From: Nemertoderma westbladi
Lineage: Eukaryota; Xenacoelomorpha; Nemertodermatida; Nemertodermatidae
Direction of reading: 5' to 3'
Length of the DNA stretch: 64,000 nucleotides
Assembly (NCBI GenBank): GCA_032718475.1
Contig: JAUCBJ010008313.1
Location: 186,001-250,000, forward strand
Shown: positions 9,771 to 20,545 of the stretch, piece by piece
Layout: each line of letters starts with the position of its first letter
How positions within the stretch are numbered: the first letter of the stretch is position 1
Program-made: the position numbers and the translations under genes
The notes under the pieces: generated by a model
What the model saw: only the letters and a program-made list of their open reading frames with translations
What the model was told of the DNA's origin: nothing
Database searches by the model: none

Positions 9771-9890
9771 GGTATATAGGTATATAGGTATATAGGATAT
9801 ATAGGTATACCATAGGAGTAGTAGTAGGATACGTAACGTAGTACCATAAGAGTTAGAAGTTATGGGCACTGAGGGCGCCATGTAAGTAAG

Positions 9891-10200
9891 TAGGAAAGTA
9901 GAAACGATAATAGCACAGACAGGGGGGGAACACAAAAAAAAATAAAATAAAGTTAGGGGACTAATTGACTATGATGATGATGAGACACTAGACAGATCCC
10001 ATTTCTCAAGTGCCTCATCAAACACTGACGAGAATGTGGGAGTCTGACAGGAGGGGACGGACAGCCAAACAAACATCGGCTGAGTATAGGACAATGGAGG
10101 GAAGCATGGAGTGGAGGGGTTGACATGCGTAGGAGTGAGAGGAGTGCAATTCAAGTGTGGGGAGCGAGCAGTAAGAGAAAGAGTAAGGGACAACGAGGTC
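9891..10200. other. Target flank left of the composite LTR element
   Basis: It contains a G run, an A-rich stretch with AATAAAATAAA, a short ATG trinucleotide run near 9970 and purine-rich AGAGTAAGGGACAACGAGGTC-like sequence. The same purine-rich sequence resumes right of the element at 39879. AGGTC at 10196-10200 is the left copy of the 5-bp target duplication. No gene is seen. Confidence 0.7.
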
Positions 10201-10233
10201 TGTTACGGTATATGGCGCTGTACCTACATTAGT

Positions 10234-10353
10234 CCGTTATACAGTATAATATATTAGCCGTTATACAGTATAATATATTAGCCGTTATACAGTATAATAT
10301 ATTAGCCGTTATACAGTATAATATATTAGCTGTTGTACAGTATAATTATTTAG
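10234..10353 (+). repeat. 24-bp tandem repeat in LTR U3
   Basis: Four exact units and one diverged unit, each with an ACAGTATAATATATTAG block. The same number of units occurs in LTR B (from about 26533) and LTR C (from about 37674), so the array length was fixed before the copies separated. Confidence 0.85.
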
Positions 10354-10751
10354 ATAAGACATAATAACGCGCAATGACATTTAGATAAGGAAAATAAAAC
10401 GCCCATATATTTGAATTCATCCATTTTGTATAGTATGTAGCCCTACCTACGTAATTTTGTAATAGGATATAAGTAAATAGTTCCAGGGTAGCAAGTTTCC
10501 TGTTGGACGCTGGATATAAGCTTGCTGTTATTAGCCTCAATATCGCTAGCTATGTATTGGTCTTAATTTTCTTTATAATTGCGCTAAATTAATCTTTGTG
10601 CATCATATTATTAGTACCGCTAAATTAAGCATCGCCAAAATTACCATATATGGTAATAATTTGTGATTTCGGGAGCGAGAGGTTCACAATCCAGCTTCCT
10701 TATTGGCCTAACTGCTTCCAGGTTGGACTAATGGTAGCGCGGATTGGGGAG

Positions 10752-10799
10752 CCAATGAGAGAGCGATTGCATCATCCTCCATGAATCACCTATAAATAG
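10752..10799 (+). promoter_or_regulatory. LTR A core promoter: CCAAT box and TATA box
   Basis: CCAAT at 10752-10756 lies 34 bases before TATAAATAG at 10791-10799. The block is conserved in LTR B (CCAAT 27052, TATA 27091) and LTR C (CCAAT 38193, TATA 38232). Transcription would start about 25-30 bases downstream, near 10820. Confidence 0.65.
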
Positions 10800-11555
10800 G
10801 TGGTATTTCCGGTATGTGCTTTGTAATTCTTTGTAATTTGTAACCCTAGTCGTAATTTAGACTAATTATTCTGTATTTTGCGTATTTCTGCCTTTTCCAA
10901 TTATTTCTTGTAATAATTTTGCTAATTTGTAATCTCTGCTGATTTCTTGGTGTGTTTCTCAATCAATCCCAATGATTACTGTTAATTACAACTGGAACTA
11001 TGATTTCTACCCTTTAGTTAATGGTTCTATGTGATTCCTTTCGATGCAATAATCCCACGGGATTTTCTTAGACTGTCAGACTTTGTGATTTGCATGCGCC
11101 GTTACGGTAGCTACCCATTAGATGGAGGGCTGAGGTACCGGTAGGCGCGGCGGGCGCATCGGGGGTTAGCGACGAAGGGAGTGCGGAGAATTCAAAGGCA
11201 AGCAACGCTGGCGGGGAGGTCACCGTTGCGGTCGGTCAGTTAGTATTGTAGAGTGAAGACCGCTCGCTGGTACAGTAATTAAGGGCTGATGATCCAGATT
11301 TTGTCTCTATTTTGTAGTATTAGGGGGGCAGGAATTGGGTTAGTTAGGAAGCCTAGATGTACCCGGGAGAGGCCTGCGTGCTTTATATTGCGAGCTAAAC
11401 TGTAGACTACGTCACAAACTACGTGCGAACTGTAGATTGCGAGTTGTGAACTGTGAATTGCTGACTGCTGATTGTGAATTGTGCATTAAGAACTATAATT
11501 GGTAAGTATAAACTATTGATTGTTACGCTGATTGGTGTGTTACTAAAGTGTGCCT

Positions 11556-11561
11556 AATAAA
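11556..11561 (+). terminator. LTR A polyadenylation signal
   Basis: AATAAA followed within about 30 bases by a T-rich stretch. It is conserved at 27857 (LTR B) and 38997 (LTR C), where it would set the 3' end of R. Confidence 0.5.
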
Positions 11562-12436
11562 TCACGAATGCTTAGATAGGTGCTCTTTTCCCTTTGATTG
11601 ATTTCTATTTCTTAATTTACTATAAATAATTACTGATTAGGTCGAAAATAATACGGTATTGAGACTGTTACTAGTGCAACCCGTTACGTAATAAATTAGA
11701 ATTACGCATTCTGGAACACTTAGTAATTAGTACGCTGTTGCATATTTGTGACTGTAATTAATTAGTAAAATTAAGAATTTGTACGCAGCATAGCGGAGAG
11801 TAGTTAAGGTAATAATTTGGAGTACCGTAAACTATTCACTCTGGGTGGTTATTTGAAATCAGCGGGCAATAAGTTAGATCGCAGTATCCAGTACGCAGCA
11901 CGCATTAGTAAATTGCTGGCCTAAAGCCAGCCGGAGGCAAGTTTAGTCCCATAGTAGGTATCATTCCCTGATATAAAAACAGTACCAATTTTTTGATTAT
12001 TTAAATATTCTCACATTCAATTCCATTAGGGAACCCCAGTATTTGCGATTAGAAAAGAAGTAATTATTAGCACGTTTTAACAGTAAAATTAGGCCATAAG
12101 AATACACTCTGAGTGTAAAGCCTCTCACACTCGTATTAAGTAAGCTTAGGGAGCCGATTCGGGTTTATTGTTTTGGTTATTCCCGCGTGGCTCATATCTT
12201 CGAACAGTTAGCTCTCTATCGAGCAATCGGTAGAGAAAGGAACAAGCGATTCGCAGGAGCCGTAGAAAATTAGTAAAATATATTAGCGGACGGCAGGTTA
12301 GCGCCATCCAACGGTAAGTAGTGGTTTTGTATTTAGCAGCCCTACAGTTGTAATAGCACACTCCTGATTACCCCTGTTTAACAGTAGAGCAGTCTTTATG
12401 TCTTTATTGGTTAGGCAGGGACCCGCTAGTTTAACA

Positions 12437-13413
12437 GTAAAGCACGTTATTTTGTTTTGCTGTACTGCGTACAGTAAGACAAAGTGTATTTTTAGGCTGT
12501 TAGGTTAGATTACTGTATTCACTAGTCGCAATACAGTAGTACAGTAGTGCAATAGGCTGATTGCTGTTACTGCATACGGTAGAAAAGACATTTGTTTTGC
12601 TGTACCACATACAGTATTCATTAGGCTGTTAGGTTGGTGTGCTATTTTACTCACTGTACTGCGTACAGTGGATGTACGGTAGTGCGTTTACTAACTTACG
12701 GTACTGCTTTTATTATTTTGTAATAAAATCTAGAGTTTTGTACCGGTATGTTAGATAACCGCTTAGTTGTTTTATACCATCTGGAGATACATGGCAAGAC
12801 GGAGCTTCTGAGTTTGGGGTTTGTGTGGGTCTGCGGGTTCGGTTTGCAATCAGCGAAGAGCCTGAAACTTTGGACACGGACGTGGAATCTCACAGCAAAC
12901 AAGGTTAGTTGTTCTGTTGGCACCATTGTGTTTGTGGAAGCAGTAAAAAATTACCGGTTGTTTAACTGCGAAGCTGAACTCAATTTATTAGTTAGGTTAG
13001 TTAGGTTTAGCTGACCATGGTTTTTTGAATCGCTCAAGTTAGAGAGAGAGAGAGAGAGTCGCAACCCGAAGGTGTAGCCACGCGCAAGTGGATACATATA
13101 ATATTTGAAATTAAAATTGCGTTGATTAGAGCTATTATGTAAAATTAGAAATATTTGGGTGGCAAGTTCATTTTTGAATATTTTGAATTAGATTCAGAAA
13201 TTATTTTGTGTCATACCGGTATTTAAATGCTATATAATAGCTATGGAATAAGATTTTTTCATTATATTCACAATGTTGTATTGCGAATTTATTTGACATT
13301 TTGTGACCAACTAATTATTTGACAAATAATTTAATCGTATTTTCGATTAAATTATATATATATCTCGAATTTTTTGCGAGATTTTGGCCGGAAGGCAAAA
13401 TATTATTTAGACT
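12437..13413 (+). other. BEL-2 internal 1 leader
   Basis: Untranslated leader between LTR A and gag. It has several TACTGCGTACAGTA-type short palindromes (12455-12680), a GA microsatellite near 13038, and an 88-codon frame at 12748-13014 that is partly open in internal 2 (29131-29331). That frame resembles nothing known, and I do not call it a gene. I could not recognise a primer-binding site next to 12437. Confidence 0.5.
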
Positions 13414-14394
13414 ATGAGTATCTCAGAGAAAGAGGCACTAGAGGACAGCTATGAGACGGCGGCTGGACCGCCGACTGACGATAGTGTTAATATTACTGTT
13501 GACGACAATGCTGACTATGACGACGCAGCGAGCGACGCTGACATAAGTGAACAGGAGGATGAGACAGTAACCAGTGAGGAAGAGCAAGGTGAGCGAATAG
13601 TATTAGGATCCCCTACCACTACTGTAAGGAAGGATTGTACAACAGCCCGACCAGAGGTGAGTGATAGGGAGAGTAGTTTAGCAGAAGCGAGAGCCCAGAG
13701 CCCGGTTTCCAGACCTGTGGGTATGGTAAGTGCCGTGGTCCCAACGGCTATAAGGAGTACCCGTAGTTCCCGAAATAATCCTTCAAGTCCACCAAGTGTG
13801 AGTCAGGTAAGCGAGAGAGAACTAGACATCGCGATAAAGAAGAAACTTCGCGCGCATGCCGGACATATAACCCGGACGACGGACAAGGTAAGGAAGATGC
13901 TAGCCGACTCAGCGAACATCGGAAGGGAAGGGTTAGTAGAGATTAGAAGGGGATACAACTCAGCATTATTCAAGAAGACGGAGGAGCTTGCAGTCCTAGC
14001 GAAGAGAGCAGTGGAGTCTCAGTCGAGCGACATGGCGACGAGGGTTTACGATAGGGTTTTAGCAGCCTTGTTGGAGCACCGCACGTTATCGGAGCGATTC
14101 CGACGAGTTAGGACGGAGAACTGGCTGCTATGGGAATCACAAGCGCAGGTGACTCAGGTGAGTGACGCAGAGTTGAGAAACTTAGTGGAGCGGGAAGAGA
14201 CGCAGGATAAGGAAGAGCGCAGGTATCAGAGGGAAGTTACCAGCTGGCTGATGCAGAGTGGAGTGGTGGTACCGGGTCAGGTGCTGCCGACGATGGACAA
14301 TATCCAACAGAGGACATTAACTCCACCCGACAATGCATCTAGAGACAGTGGCGATTCCCAGGTTAGTCACGCACGAGGGAAGGTTATGTGCTAG
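13414..14394 (+). CDS. BEL-2 copy 1 Gag, N-terminal part
   Basis: A 326-codon frame, first ATG after the leader. It starts with an acidic, Ser/Thr-rich region (about residues 1-65), then a Ser/Pro-rich stretch (100-135), then a helical segment rich in charged residues (about 135-275). It would be the N-terminal part of the structural Gag polyprotein that forms particles and binds element RNA. The counterpart in internal 2 (29802-30779) is nearly the same length and sequence, with scattered substitutions. The frame ends at a TAG just past the point where the two copies diverge, and the downstream coiled-coil part is in another frame. No known domain is recognisable here; the Gag role is inferred from position. 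Confidence 0.7.
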   Translation: MSISEKEALEDSYETAAGPPTDDSVNITVDDNADYDDAASDADISEQEDETVTSEEEQGERIVLGSPTTTVRKDCTTARPEVSDRESSLAEARAQSPVSRPVGMVSAVVPTAIRSTRSSRNNPSSPPSVSQVSERELDIAIKKKLRAHAGHITRTTDKVRKMLADSANIGREGLVEIRRGYNSALFKKTEELAVLAKRAVESQSSDMATRVYDRVLAALLEHRTLSERFRRVRTENWLLWESQAQVTQVSDAELRNLVEREETQDKEERRYQREVTSWLMQSGVVVPGQVLPTMDNIQQRTLTPPDNASRDSGDSQVSHARGKVMC

Positions 14395-15275
14395 ATCCCT
14401 TGTTTCTCACAACTCGGCGGAGGAGAGAAGACGCCGACTGGACGAACAACAGGCGGAAGTTTTGCGTGCATCGGAAGCACGGAAGGAAGCCGAACGGGAA
14501 CGAGAGCGCACACGGAAGTTAGATGCACAGTTGCGAGAGTTGGAAGACAAAGGTAAGTGTGAGCAAGCCGAACGCGAACAGGAAGAACGCGAACTCCAAC
14601 TCGAACGCGAACGCGAAGAACGCGAACTCCAACTCGAACGTGAACGCGAAGAACGCGAACTCCAACTCGAATGCGAACGCGAAGCCAAGGAACGCGAACA
14701 AAGAAGACGCGAACTCCAACTCAACGCGAGCGTAGGAGCGCAAACTAGAGCGCGAGAGGGAGCGACGCGCATTGTATGAAGAGAAGGCGCGTGTGGAAGA
14801 GGAGAGCGCAGCGAGACGAGCGAGGGAAGAAGAAGAACATAAATTGGCGCAGTTGGAAAGTGCGAGATTAAATTTAGAGAGCGAAAAATGGACCAGGAAG
14901 GCGAATGAAATCGCCGAGAAGGGGATGCGAATGATCGAAGAATGTGGGGCGAGTGTAGGTACCGAGTTGCGAGAACTGTTCGCACTGCAGAAGGCTGAAC
15001 AGGAAGCGAAAACTCCGACTATATGCGAGTCGATGACGACCAGAATTCCTATACCCAGTCCAGCTATTACGAGTACTCGGATCACTAAACCGTTCTCTAC
15101 ATATCGCACGCCAATTGGTATTAGTGCTTCACCCATCGCGCAGGATCCACGTCATCAGGACACCGCACCACTACACACCGAACGAGACAATGAAGTGTTT
15201 AGAGGAGAAACTCAGACGGGCCGAGTATTGGGCGAACCGAACCCGCGGGTTTGGAATACATGGACGGAGCGCTGA
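14333..15275 (+). pseudogene. BEL-2 copy 1 Gag coiled-coil region, frame-broken
   Basis: Two successive frames (14333-14779 and 14772-15275) encode a highly charged Glu/Arg coiled coil. It includes three 11-residue repeats of EERELQLERER type (33-bp units at 14582-14680), then 'RAREEEEHKLAQLES' and a Pro/Thr-rich tail. The frames overlap by 8 bases with a phase change. The region is missing from internal 2, where a deletion joins sequence equivalent to 14383 to sequence equivalent to about 15587. One copy of the 18-bp palindrome lies at 15237-15254. The coiled coil probably mediated Gag self-association. Confidence 0.6.
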
Positions 15276-15451
15276 CCAGTTCGACGGAGAACTTCCGGGT
15301 TAAACCGGAAGAGTGATCATATGAGAGACAGCGGATTACTCAGATAGAGCCGACTATACAACAGAACCCTAGCCAGGAATTTATTACGAGGGATGAGTTA
15401 AGTGCCAGTTTAGCGCAAGCTATATCGCCGCACATCCAACCTATAACGGAC

Positions 15452-15745
15452 ATGCTTAGTAACCTACAGTTAAAGGAAGCAGCCCAGGTAAGAAGTAATT
15501 CAAATCCTAGCAGGCCTGGGTTAGATAAAGTCCAACCTAGTCAACGAGTACGCATATCGGAGGCAACTATACCACATAGACCTCAGGTAAGAACACCTGT
15601 CCCTACAATTTATAATCCCAACTTCGAGAACTCGGCGGAAAAGTTTATACAAGAAGCCTGGGTCAGGGCTTCGGCGCGCAAACCAACGCGAGTGCTAAGG
15701 ACTGACACAGACTCAAGCGATGAAGAGGAAGACATGAGACGTTAG
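15452..15745 (+). pseudogene. BEL-2 copy 1 Gag linker segment
   Basis: A 97-codon frame, Pro/Arg-rich, ending in an acidic 'DSSDEEED' stretch. The right half is retained in internal 2 (about 30779-30925) and continues there into the Gag homology domain. In copy 1 about 250 bases after this point are missing, and the frame stops at 15745. It is a piece of the Gag polyprotein cut off by deletion. Confidence 0.5.
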
Positions 15746-15858
15746 AAGAAGACATGAGTACGACAGCACCTTTACTCCCAATGAGAAGTTCAACTATTTG
15801 CTTCAAATGAGCCATTGCTGACAACTTCGTCGACAATGAAAGAGCATTCGAGTTAGCA

Positions 15859-16785
15859 ATGAAGACGCTTAGCGACATCTACGGGAATAAAACCAAGATG
15901 GCACAGTCGATAGTGGAAGACTTGGGTAAGGGCGGAAGGATTACAACTCCGCTAGAGCTGTTGAACTTAGCGAACGCTATTTCGAACGCATTAGACATCT
16001 TGAGGATGGTGAATCTACCTCATCATGGTGATCACGCCGAAGTTTTGAAGAGCATAATAAGACGTTTAAACATGCGTTACCGACAGAAATGGTGCAAATT
16101 AGAGAATAAATTAGAGGGTCAAGGTAAAGTGTTGACACTTCAACATATCCATGACTTGATAGCCACAGACGCAGTAGCAGAGATGAAATCAAACTTCTCA
16201 GAGGAGAATATGAGAGAGTCTAAACCTGTTACCGGTAAGACTATGGTAAGTTTTGACGATGACATGACCACTGTGACATTTAACTCAGTAGACAGATATA
16301 ATTCGAGTACCCCTGCCTTTAGATCAGACTCACGAGTATGGTCAGGTGAGCGGTTAGATAGACCTAAGTTAAAGCAACAGGAGTTGCCGGTTGGATTTGT
16401 AGGTTGCCAATTCTGCGTACTAAAGGAGGTAAGATCTGACGACCATAAGTTAGACAGTTGCAGACGGTTCAAAGAATTAACTTCGGAACAGAGAAGAGTT
16501 CAAGTGCGGACATTGGACACCTGTTGGGCATGTCTTGCGCCAGGTCATGTACGGCGGCAGTGCCCGAACAGTAAGGACGGATGCATGGAATGCGGCAGAC
16601 TACTTCACAAGTTGCTACATGTGGATTTCCATACCCCAACGGAACGTTACTTACAGAGAAATCCTCAAAGGAATGGGAGCAGAGATCCCATATCGATAAG
16701 GAGAAATACGTACACTGGCATCCAGGACGATGGTTATCAACCAGGTTCGTCGGCGAGGATGGTGAGTCGAGCGCGAGAGAGGTGA
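15859..16785 (+). pseudogene. BEL-2 copy 1 Gag C-terminus with zinc fingers
   Basis: The N-terminal 100 residues are the second half of a Pao Gag (DUF1759-like) region, truncated at its start relative to internal 2. The C-terminal part has the BEL/Pao nucleocapsid Cys/His set: 'CQFC', 'DDHKLDSC', 'CWACLAPGHVRRQC' (C-x2-C-x4-H-x4-C), then 'CMECGRLLHKLLH'. This part binds element RNA. The frame continues into protease-linker sequence and stops at 16785 while the protease is read in another phase (16581-17141). The order matches BEL/Pao polyproteins, and the family call is secure. Confidence 0.8.
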
Positions 16786-17141
16786 CCTGCCAAGGTTTCA
16801 CTGCGGATAGTTCATCGACCAGCGCGCGGACGTATTTATCATCGGCCACGTCGGAGATATTTAACGTCATTCCGGTGAAACTTACTGGCGATAAGGGATC
16901 GAAGAGAATATATGTGATGTTGGACACTGCGTCCACATTATCTTATATCGACGAGGAAGTGGCGAGAGCTGTTTCTAGTTTCCAGGACACAGAGGAGATC
17001 CAAATAGAGTTAAAGTCCATGCACGGGGTAGGGGACCTCAAGGGACACAGAATTTCGGTAGAACTAGACTCCCTACCTCCAAGAGACCAGCACATCGACA
17101 AGAACGGAGAGCGCTGCCATTGGACGGATTTAAGTGTCTAG
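16581..17141 (+). pseudogene. BEL-2 copy 1 aspartic protease
   Basis: The useful part begins around 16780. 'VIPVKLTG' is followed by 'IYVMLDTASTLSYIDEEVA', a retropepsin active-site region with Asp at codon 16923-16925 (DTA rather than DSG/DTG). The enzyme cleaves the Gag-Pol polyprotein. The first part of this frame is out-of-phase Gag. The frame ends at 17141 after a phase change near 17090, where internal 2 reads differently. The continuation of the protease-to-RT linker is at 17258-17530. Confidence 0.7.
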
Positions 17142-17257
17142 CTATGAAGGGGTTCGGCAGGCAGTTAGGTAAGGTGCCACCGATGAGTCCCATAGCACAG
17201 GAGTAATTTGACAAGCTCAAAGTACCGAGACACCAGGTAGGTTATAGGAATGTTTCT

Positions 17258-18151
17258 ATGTTGGTTGGTGCAGAACAGCTGATCGCACACCAAATATGGG
17301 AAATGAGACCAGCTGAGCCGCACGTAAATGGACCACATGCCCATAGGACTATATTAGGTTGGTATACACGAGTACCCATGTCTTATGAGTTTACAGGTGG
17401 CGACAAGCCAAAGGATAGATACAACGGATTACAGCCTATAACTCAACCACCGTTAGTAGAACCACCAGACATAGACGAGTTTAGGAGAACCTGTATTGAC
17501 CACTATAGTGACATTAGCGAGTCGGACTAGGAGTTGATTCCCGATAATGTTAGGTTGTCGGAAGCACTCTACAATGACTGGACAGATAGTGAACCCGAGG
17601 ACTACTGTTATCAGACCTGTGGGTCTGGTTCAGCGGCCCACGCTACCTACTTGAGTAACGTTTTGACTTATACCAATATAGTGGAGGGTCAGGTGGCTAA
17701 ATATCGAGACCTCGACATTTTCCAATACAGTGAGGAGGAGTTGCAGAAGGAATTGATACGCCAGGACCTCGAGACAGGAGCCAGAACCGTCGAATGGCTG
17801 GATAGGGACGCAATGGAACCCGGTGGGTATGACCTAACCATGTCCACTGATGAGAAACGGTCGCTAGAGATGATGGAAGACACCATACGTCTGCTACCGA
17901 CAGGACATTTTGAAGTTGGAATGTTGTGGCGTCGACATCCACCTAAGTTGGAGTACAACTACAGCTTAGCCTTGAAAAGATTGAACGGAGTAAGGGCAGG
18001 GTTGTTAAAGAATCCAGATGTTAGGGAGAAGTATTGCGCCCAGATCAACAACTATTTCGCAAAGGGATTTGCTGGGAAGGTAGAGGACCCGGAATTAGTG
18101 ATGGACCAGACTTATTACCTCCCACACCACTATGTGACTCCCACTATGTGA
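17258..18151 (+). pseudogene. BEL-2 copy 1 protease-RT linker and RT N-terminal region
   Basis: Two frames separated by one stop. Frame 17258-17530 has 'LVGAEQLIAHQIW' and 'HAHRTILGWYTRVP', the Pao segment after the protease, and stops at TAG where internal 2 has an open codon. Frame 17534-18151 has 'GHFEVGMLWRRHPP', 'YNYSLALKRLNGVR' and 'MDQTYYLPHHYV', the region leading into RT motif 1. A palindrome copy lies at 17612-17628. The deletion in internal 2 starts at the equivalent of 17781. Confidence 0.7.
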
Positions 18152-18853
18152 CACCCTGACAAGCCAGACAAAGTCCGAGTAGTCAACGACTGCGCAGCAG
18201 TCTATAGAGGCATTACCCTGAATTCAGAGTTGATGGACGGTCCCAACCTGAATAATTATTTGATAGGAATACTGTTGCGTTTTAGACAGCGGCGATTCGC
18301 GTTTACTTGTGACATCGAGGCAATGTTCCACCAGGTAAGAGCCTGTAAGGCAGACCAGGATAGCCTCAGATTTCTCTGGTACGAGAATGAAGACCTATCC
18401 GGCCCAGTGGTTACATACCAAATGTATGTTAGGATATTTGGTGCCAACGATAGTCCAAACGGCACGCTGTTTGTTCTAAAGAAAACGGCAACAGCCCAGA
18501 TTGGTAAGTATCCAGTAGAAGTTATCGAGTCCATCTTGAGAAACTTCTATATGGACGACGGATTGGTGTCCAAGGACACAGCTGAACAAGCCATAGAAGT
18601 GGCTCACGGCCTACAGGAGTGCTTGGCTACAGGGGGATTTCCTCTGACCAAGTTCACTACTAACTCGGAGGCCCTATTAGAATCGTTCCCGGTGAAAGGT
18701 CGCGGGAGCGGAGACATAGAATTGGGGGTAGAACCCATCCCCATGGCGCGAGTACTGGGACTCGCTTGGAACCCGAACATGGACAAGTTACAGGTAAGAG
18801 TTAGATTTGAGCCCAGTAGTCCAGACAAAATTTTGACTAAGAGAATCTGTTAG
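18152..18853 (+). pseudogene. BEL-2 copy 1 reverse transcriptase core
   Basis: The frame from 18230 has 'FAFTCDIEAMFHQV' (catalytic Asp), 'RFLWYEN', 'FGANDSPNGTLFVL' and 'NFYMDDGLVS', with YMDD at 18548-18559, so all three RT aspartates are present. It continues through 'FPLTKFTTNS' and 'RVLGLAWNP', then stops at TAG 18851-18853. Bases 18152-18229 encode the 'VRVVNDC' palm entry in a neighbouring phase. This is the catalytic domain for copying element RNA; it looks recently inactivated by small lesions only. Internal 2 has no counterpart. Confidence 0.8.
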
Positions 18854-18922
18854 TCGACATTAAGTAGACTATTTGACCCGATAAACTTTATCAGTCCGGT
18901 AATATTACAGGCACGAGCGTGC

Positions 18923-20530
18923 ATGAGGAAAATTTGGTTGTCTGACTTAGAGTGGGACGAACCAATATCTTCTATACATGCAAAGCAGTGGAGAGAGTGG
19001 GAAGCCGAGTTGCATCTATTGAAAAATATAGATGTACCCCGCTCCTACTTTCCGAATCAGCTGGTATTTCCAGCTGATCTAGAACTGCACCTGTTTAGTG
19101 ACGCAAGTGACACCGGCTTTGGTATGGTAGCCTACCTTCGCCAAGAGGTAAGTCAGGACAAGTTTGAGACGGCCTTTGTGACTTCTAGATCAAAGACAAT
19201 GCCGGTCAAATACATGACTGTCCCTCGTGCAGAGTTACAGGAGGCAGTAGTTTCAGTCGAGGTAAGTAAGCAGATAATAGAGGAGTTAGACACGACATTG
19301 ACCTTATTCTATTGGACGGACGCATCCTTAGTGTTAGTATACATTGCAGCCGACAATATTGCACTAAAGACATTTGTGGCCAAAAGACGCGCTCAGATCG
19401 TCGACTTTTCGACGAAGGAACAATGGAGACATTGTCCGGGAGTGTTAAACCCGGACGACATAACTTCGAGAGGTGCTATGCCGGCGGAATTCTGTCAGGA
19501 AGAGTTTTGGTTGCATGGGCCTGATTTTCCAACGAGGACACAGGAACATTGGCCAGAGCGACTGAAGATAGTGACCAATCCGATGCCAGAGGATGCAGAA
19601 GTCAAAGTGGAGAAAGTCTCTAAGTCAAAGTCTAAAGCCAAACTCAAGTCATTGGAGCGGCCTGAAGAGTCATTGGAGCGGCCTGAAGAGTCATTGGAGC
19701 AGCCTGAAGAGTTATTAGAGCGGCCCGGAGACCTGTCAGACCTACAGACTTACGTGACGACTAGGTCTGGAAGGGTAAGTTGTGACATAAAACCACCATT
19801 ACAGACTACACCAGGGTCACAATTGGTAAGTGACGGACAGAAAATGACCGACACAATGGAGCCTTTGGTTTCCAAACCTGCGGGTTTGGATTCGAAACTT
19901 CTATTAGTTAGCGGACAACCGTTGCTGGCATTAGAGCCATGTAGTATTTATGACAAATATCTAAATTTGTCCGCCTCTTGGCTGACAATTTGTAAAAGAA
20001 CTGCGTGGTTAAGCCGATGCGTTTTGTACCTTTGTTTAAACCATTCGAAACAATTAGAAGAACAAATGAGCACTAATAGTGAGCAAATTCAGAAATTGAA
20101 ACAACCTCTGACAGAGGATGAGATTGATCAAGCGGAATTAAAGCATTTGAAGCATTATCAAATGTGTGCCTTCCCAAAAGAATTCTATCTATTATCGGCT
20201 CAACAACCAGTTCTCTATAAACCCCTTAGAAAATGGAGTCCATTAATCCATAAGGCTTTAATTTGTCATAGATCGAGAATCCAGACTGTCGACATAAACT
20301 CACAGTTTAGGTTCCCAGTGATAATCCCTAGTCACCCAATAGAATTGCAAAGAGCGATTCTATGGGATATACACAAGAGGTTGCATCACGCGGGAAAGTT
20401 ACACTGTTTGTCGGCAGCGAGACAGCGATTCATTCTATTGCAGCCAAGCAGAGCAGTAGGCACTATGTACGACGCCTGTCTGGTTTGCAAGAGAGTGAAC
20501 GCCAGAGTATTGGAACAGGAGATGGCTTAA
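18923..20530 (+). pseudogene. BEL-2 copy 1 RNase H and integrase zinc-finger region
   Basis: A 535-codon frame. Residues about 50-110 have 'LELHLFSDASDTGFG' and 'VPRAELQEAVVS', then 'FYWTDASLVLVYI' and 'VLNPDDITSRG', the acidic set of a Pao RNase H. A linker with four 7-residue LERPEES-type repeats (21-bp units, about 19649-19733) and a palindrome copy (19872-19889) follows. The C-terminal part has the H2C2 finger ('HKRLHHAG' and 'CLVCKR') before the integrase core. It stops at TAA 20528-20530, 16 bases before the next frame. Confidence 0.75.
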
Positions 20531-20545
20531 CTCCCGGAAGCGAGA

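Larger units (their letters stand above)
734..9890 (+). mobile_element. BEL-1: decayed BEL/Pao LTR retrotransposon, interrupted by later insertions
   Basis: The pol relic at 734-4158 has the BEL/Pao order RT, RNase H, H2C2 zinc finger, integrase. The sequence after pol is a purine-rich tandem array that resumes at 8937 beyond a 4.49-kb insertion. It continues as degenerate repeats with small palindromes (GGGTACATAGTACC, and GGTATA...TATACC-type pairs) to about 9317, and again from 9771 after a second insertion. This 3' part may be untranslated region or LTR. No second LTR copy is visible in the window, so the outer boundary is uncertain. Confidence 0.6.
10201..12436 (+). repeat. BEL-2 LTR A (2236 bp)
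   Basis: It begins TGTTA and ends TAACA, a 5-base terminal inverted repeat. Inside are a 24-bp tandem repeat (10234-10353, four exact units plus one variant), a CCAAT box and TATAAATA at 10752-10799, AATAAA at 11556-11561 followed by a T-rich stretch, and a strong splice-donor-like GGTAAGTAT at 11511. The U3-R-U5 order is therefore plausible, with U3 of about 620 bp. Confidence 0.9.

Noticed and set aside
10234-10353. Regular 24-bp repeats resembling a CRISPR array
   Set aside because: The units are directly adjacent without spacers, lie in an LTR, and recur identically in three LTRs of a eukaryotic element.
12748-13014. 88-codon frame in the BEL-2 leader, partly open in copy 2
   Set aside because: Shared ancestry of the copies explains the similarity. 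The frame is cut short in copy 2, and the peptide matches nothing. Left as a note only.
14407-15136. Ser/Arg- and Phe/Ala-rich minus-strand frames
   Set aside because: They are antisense of the Glu/Arg-rich coiled-coil repeats of BEL-2 Gag.
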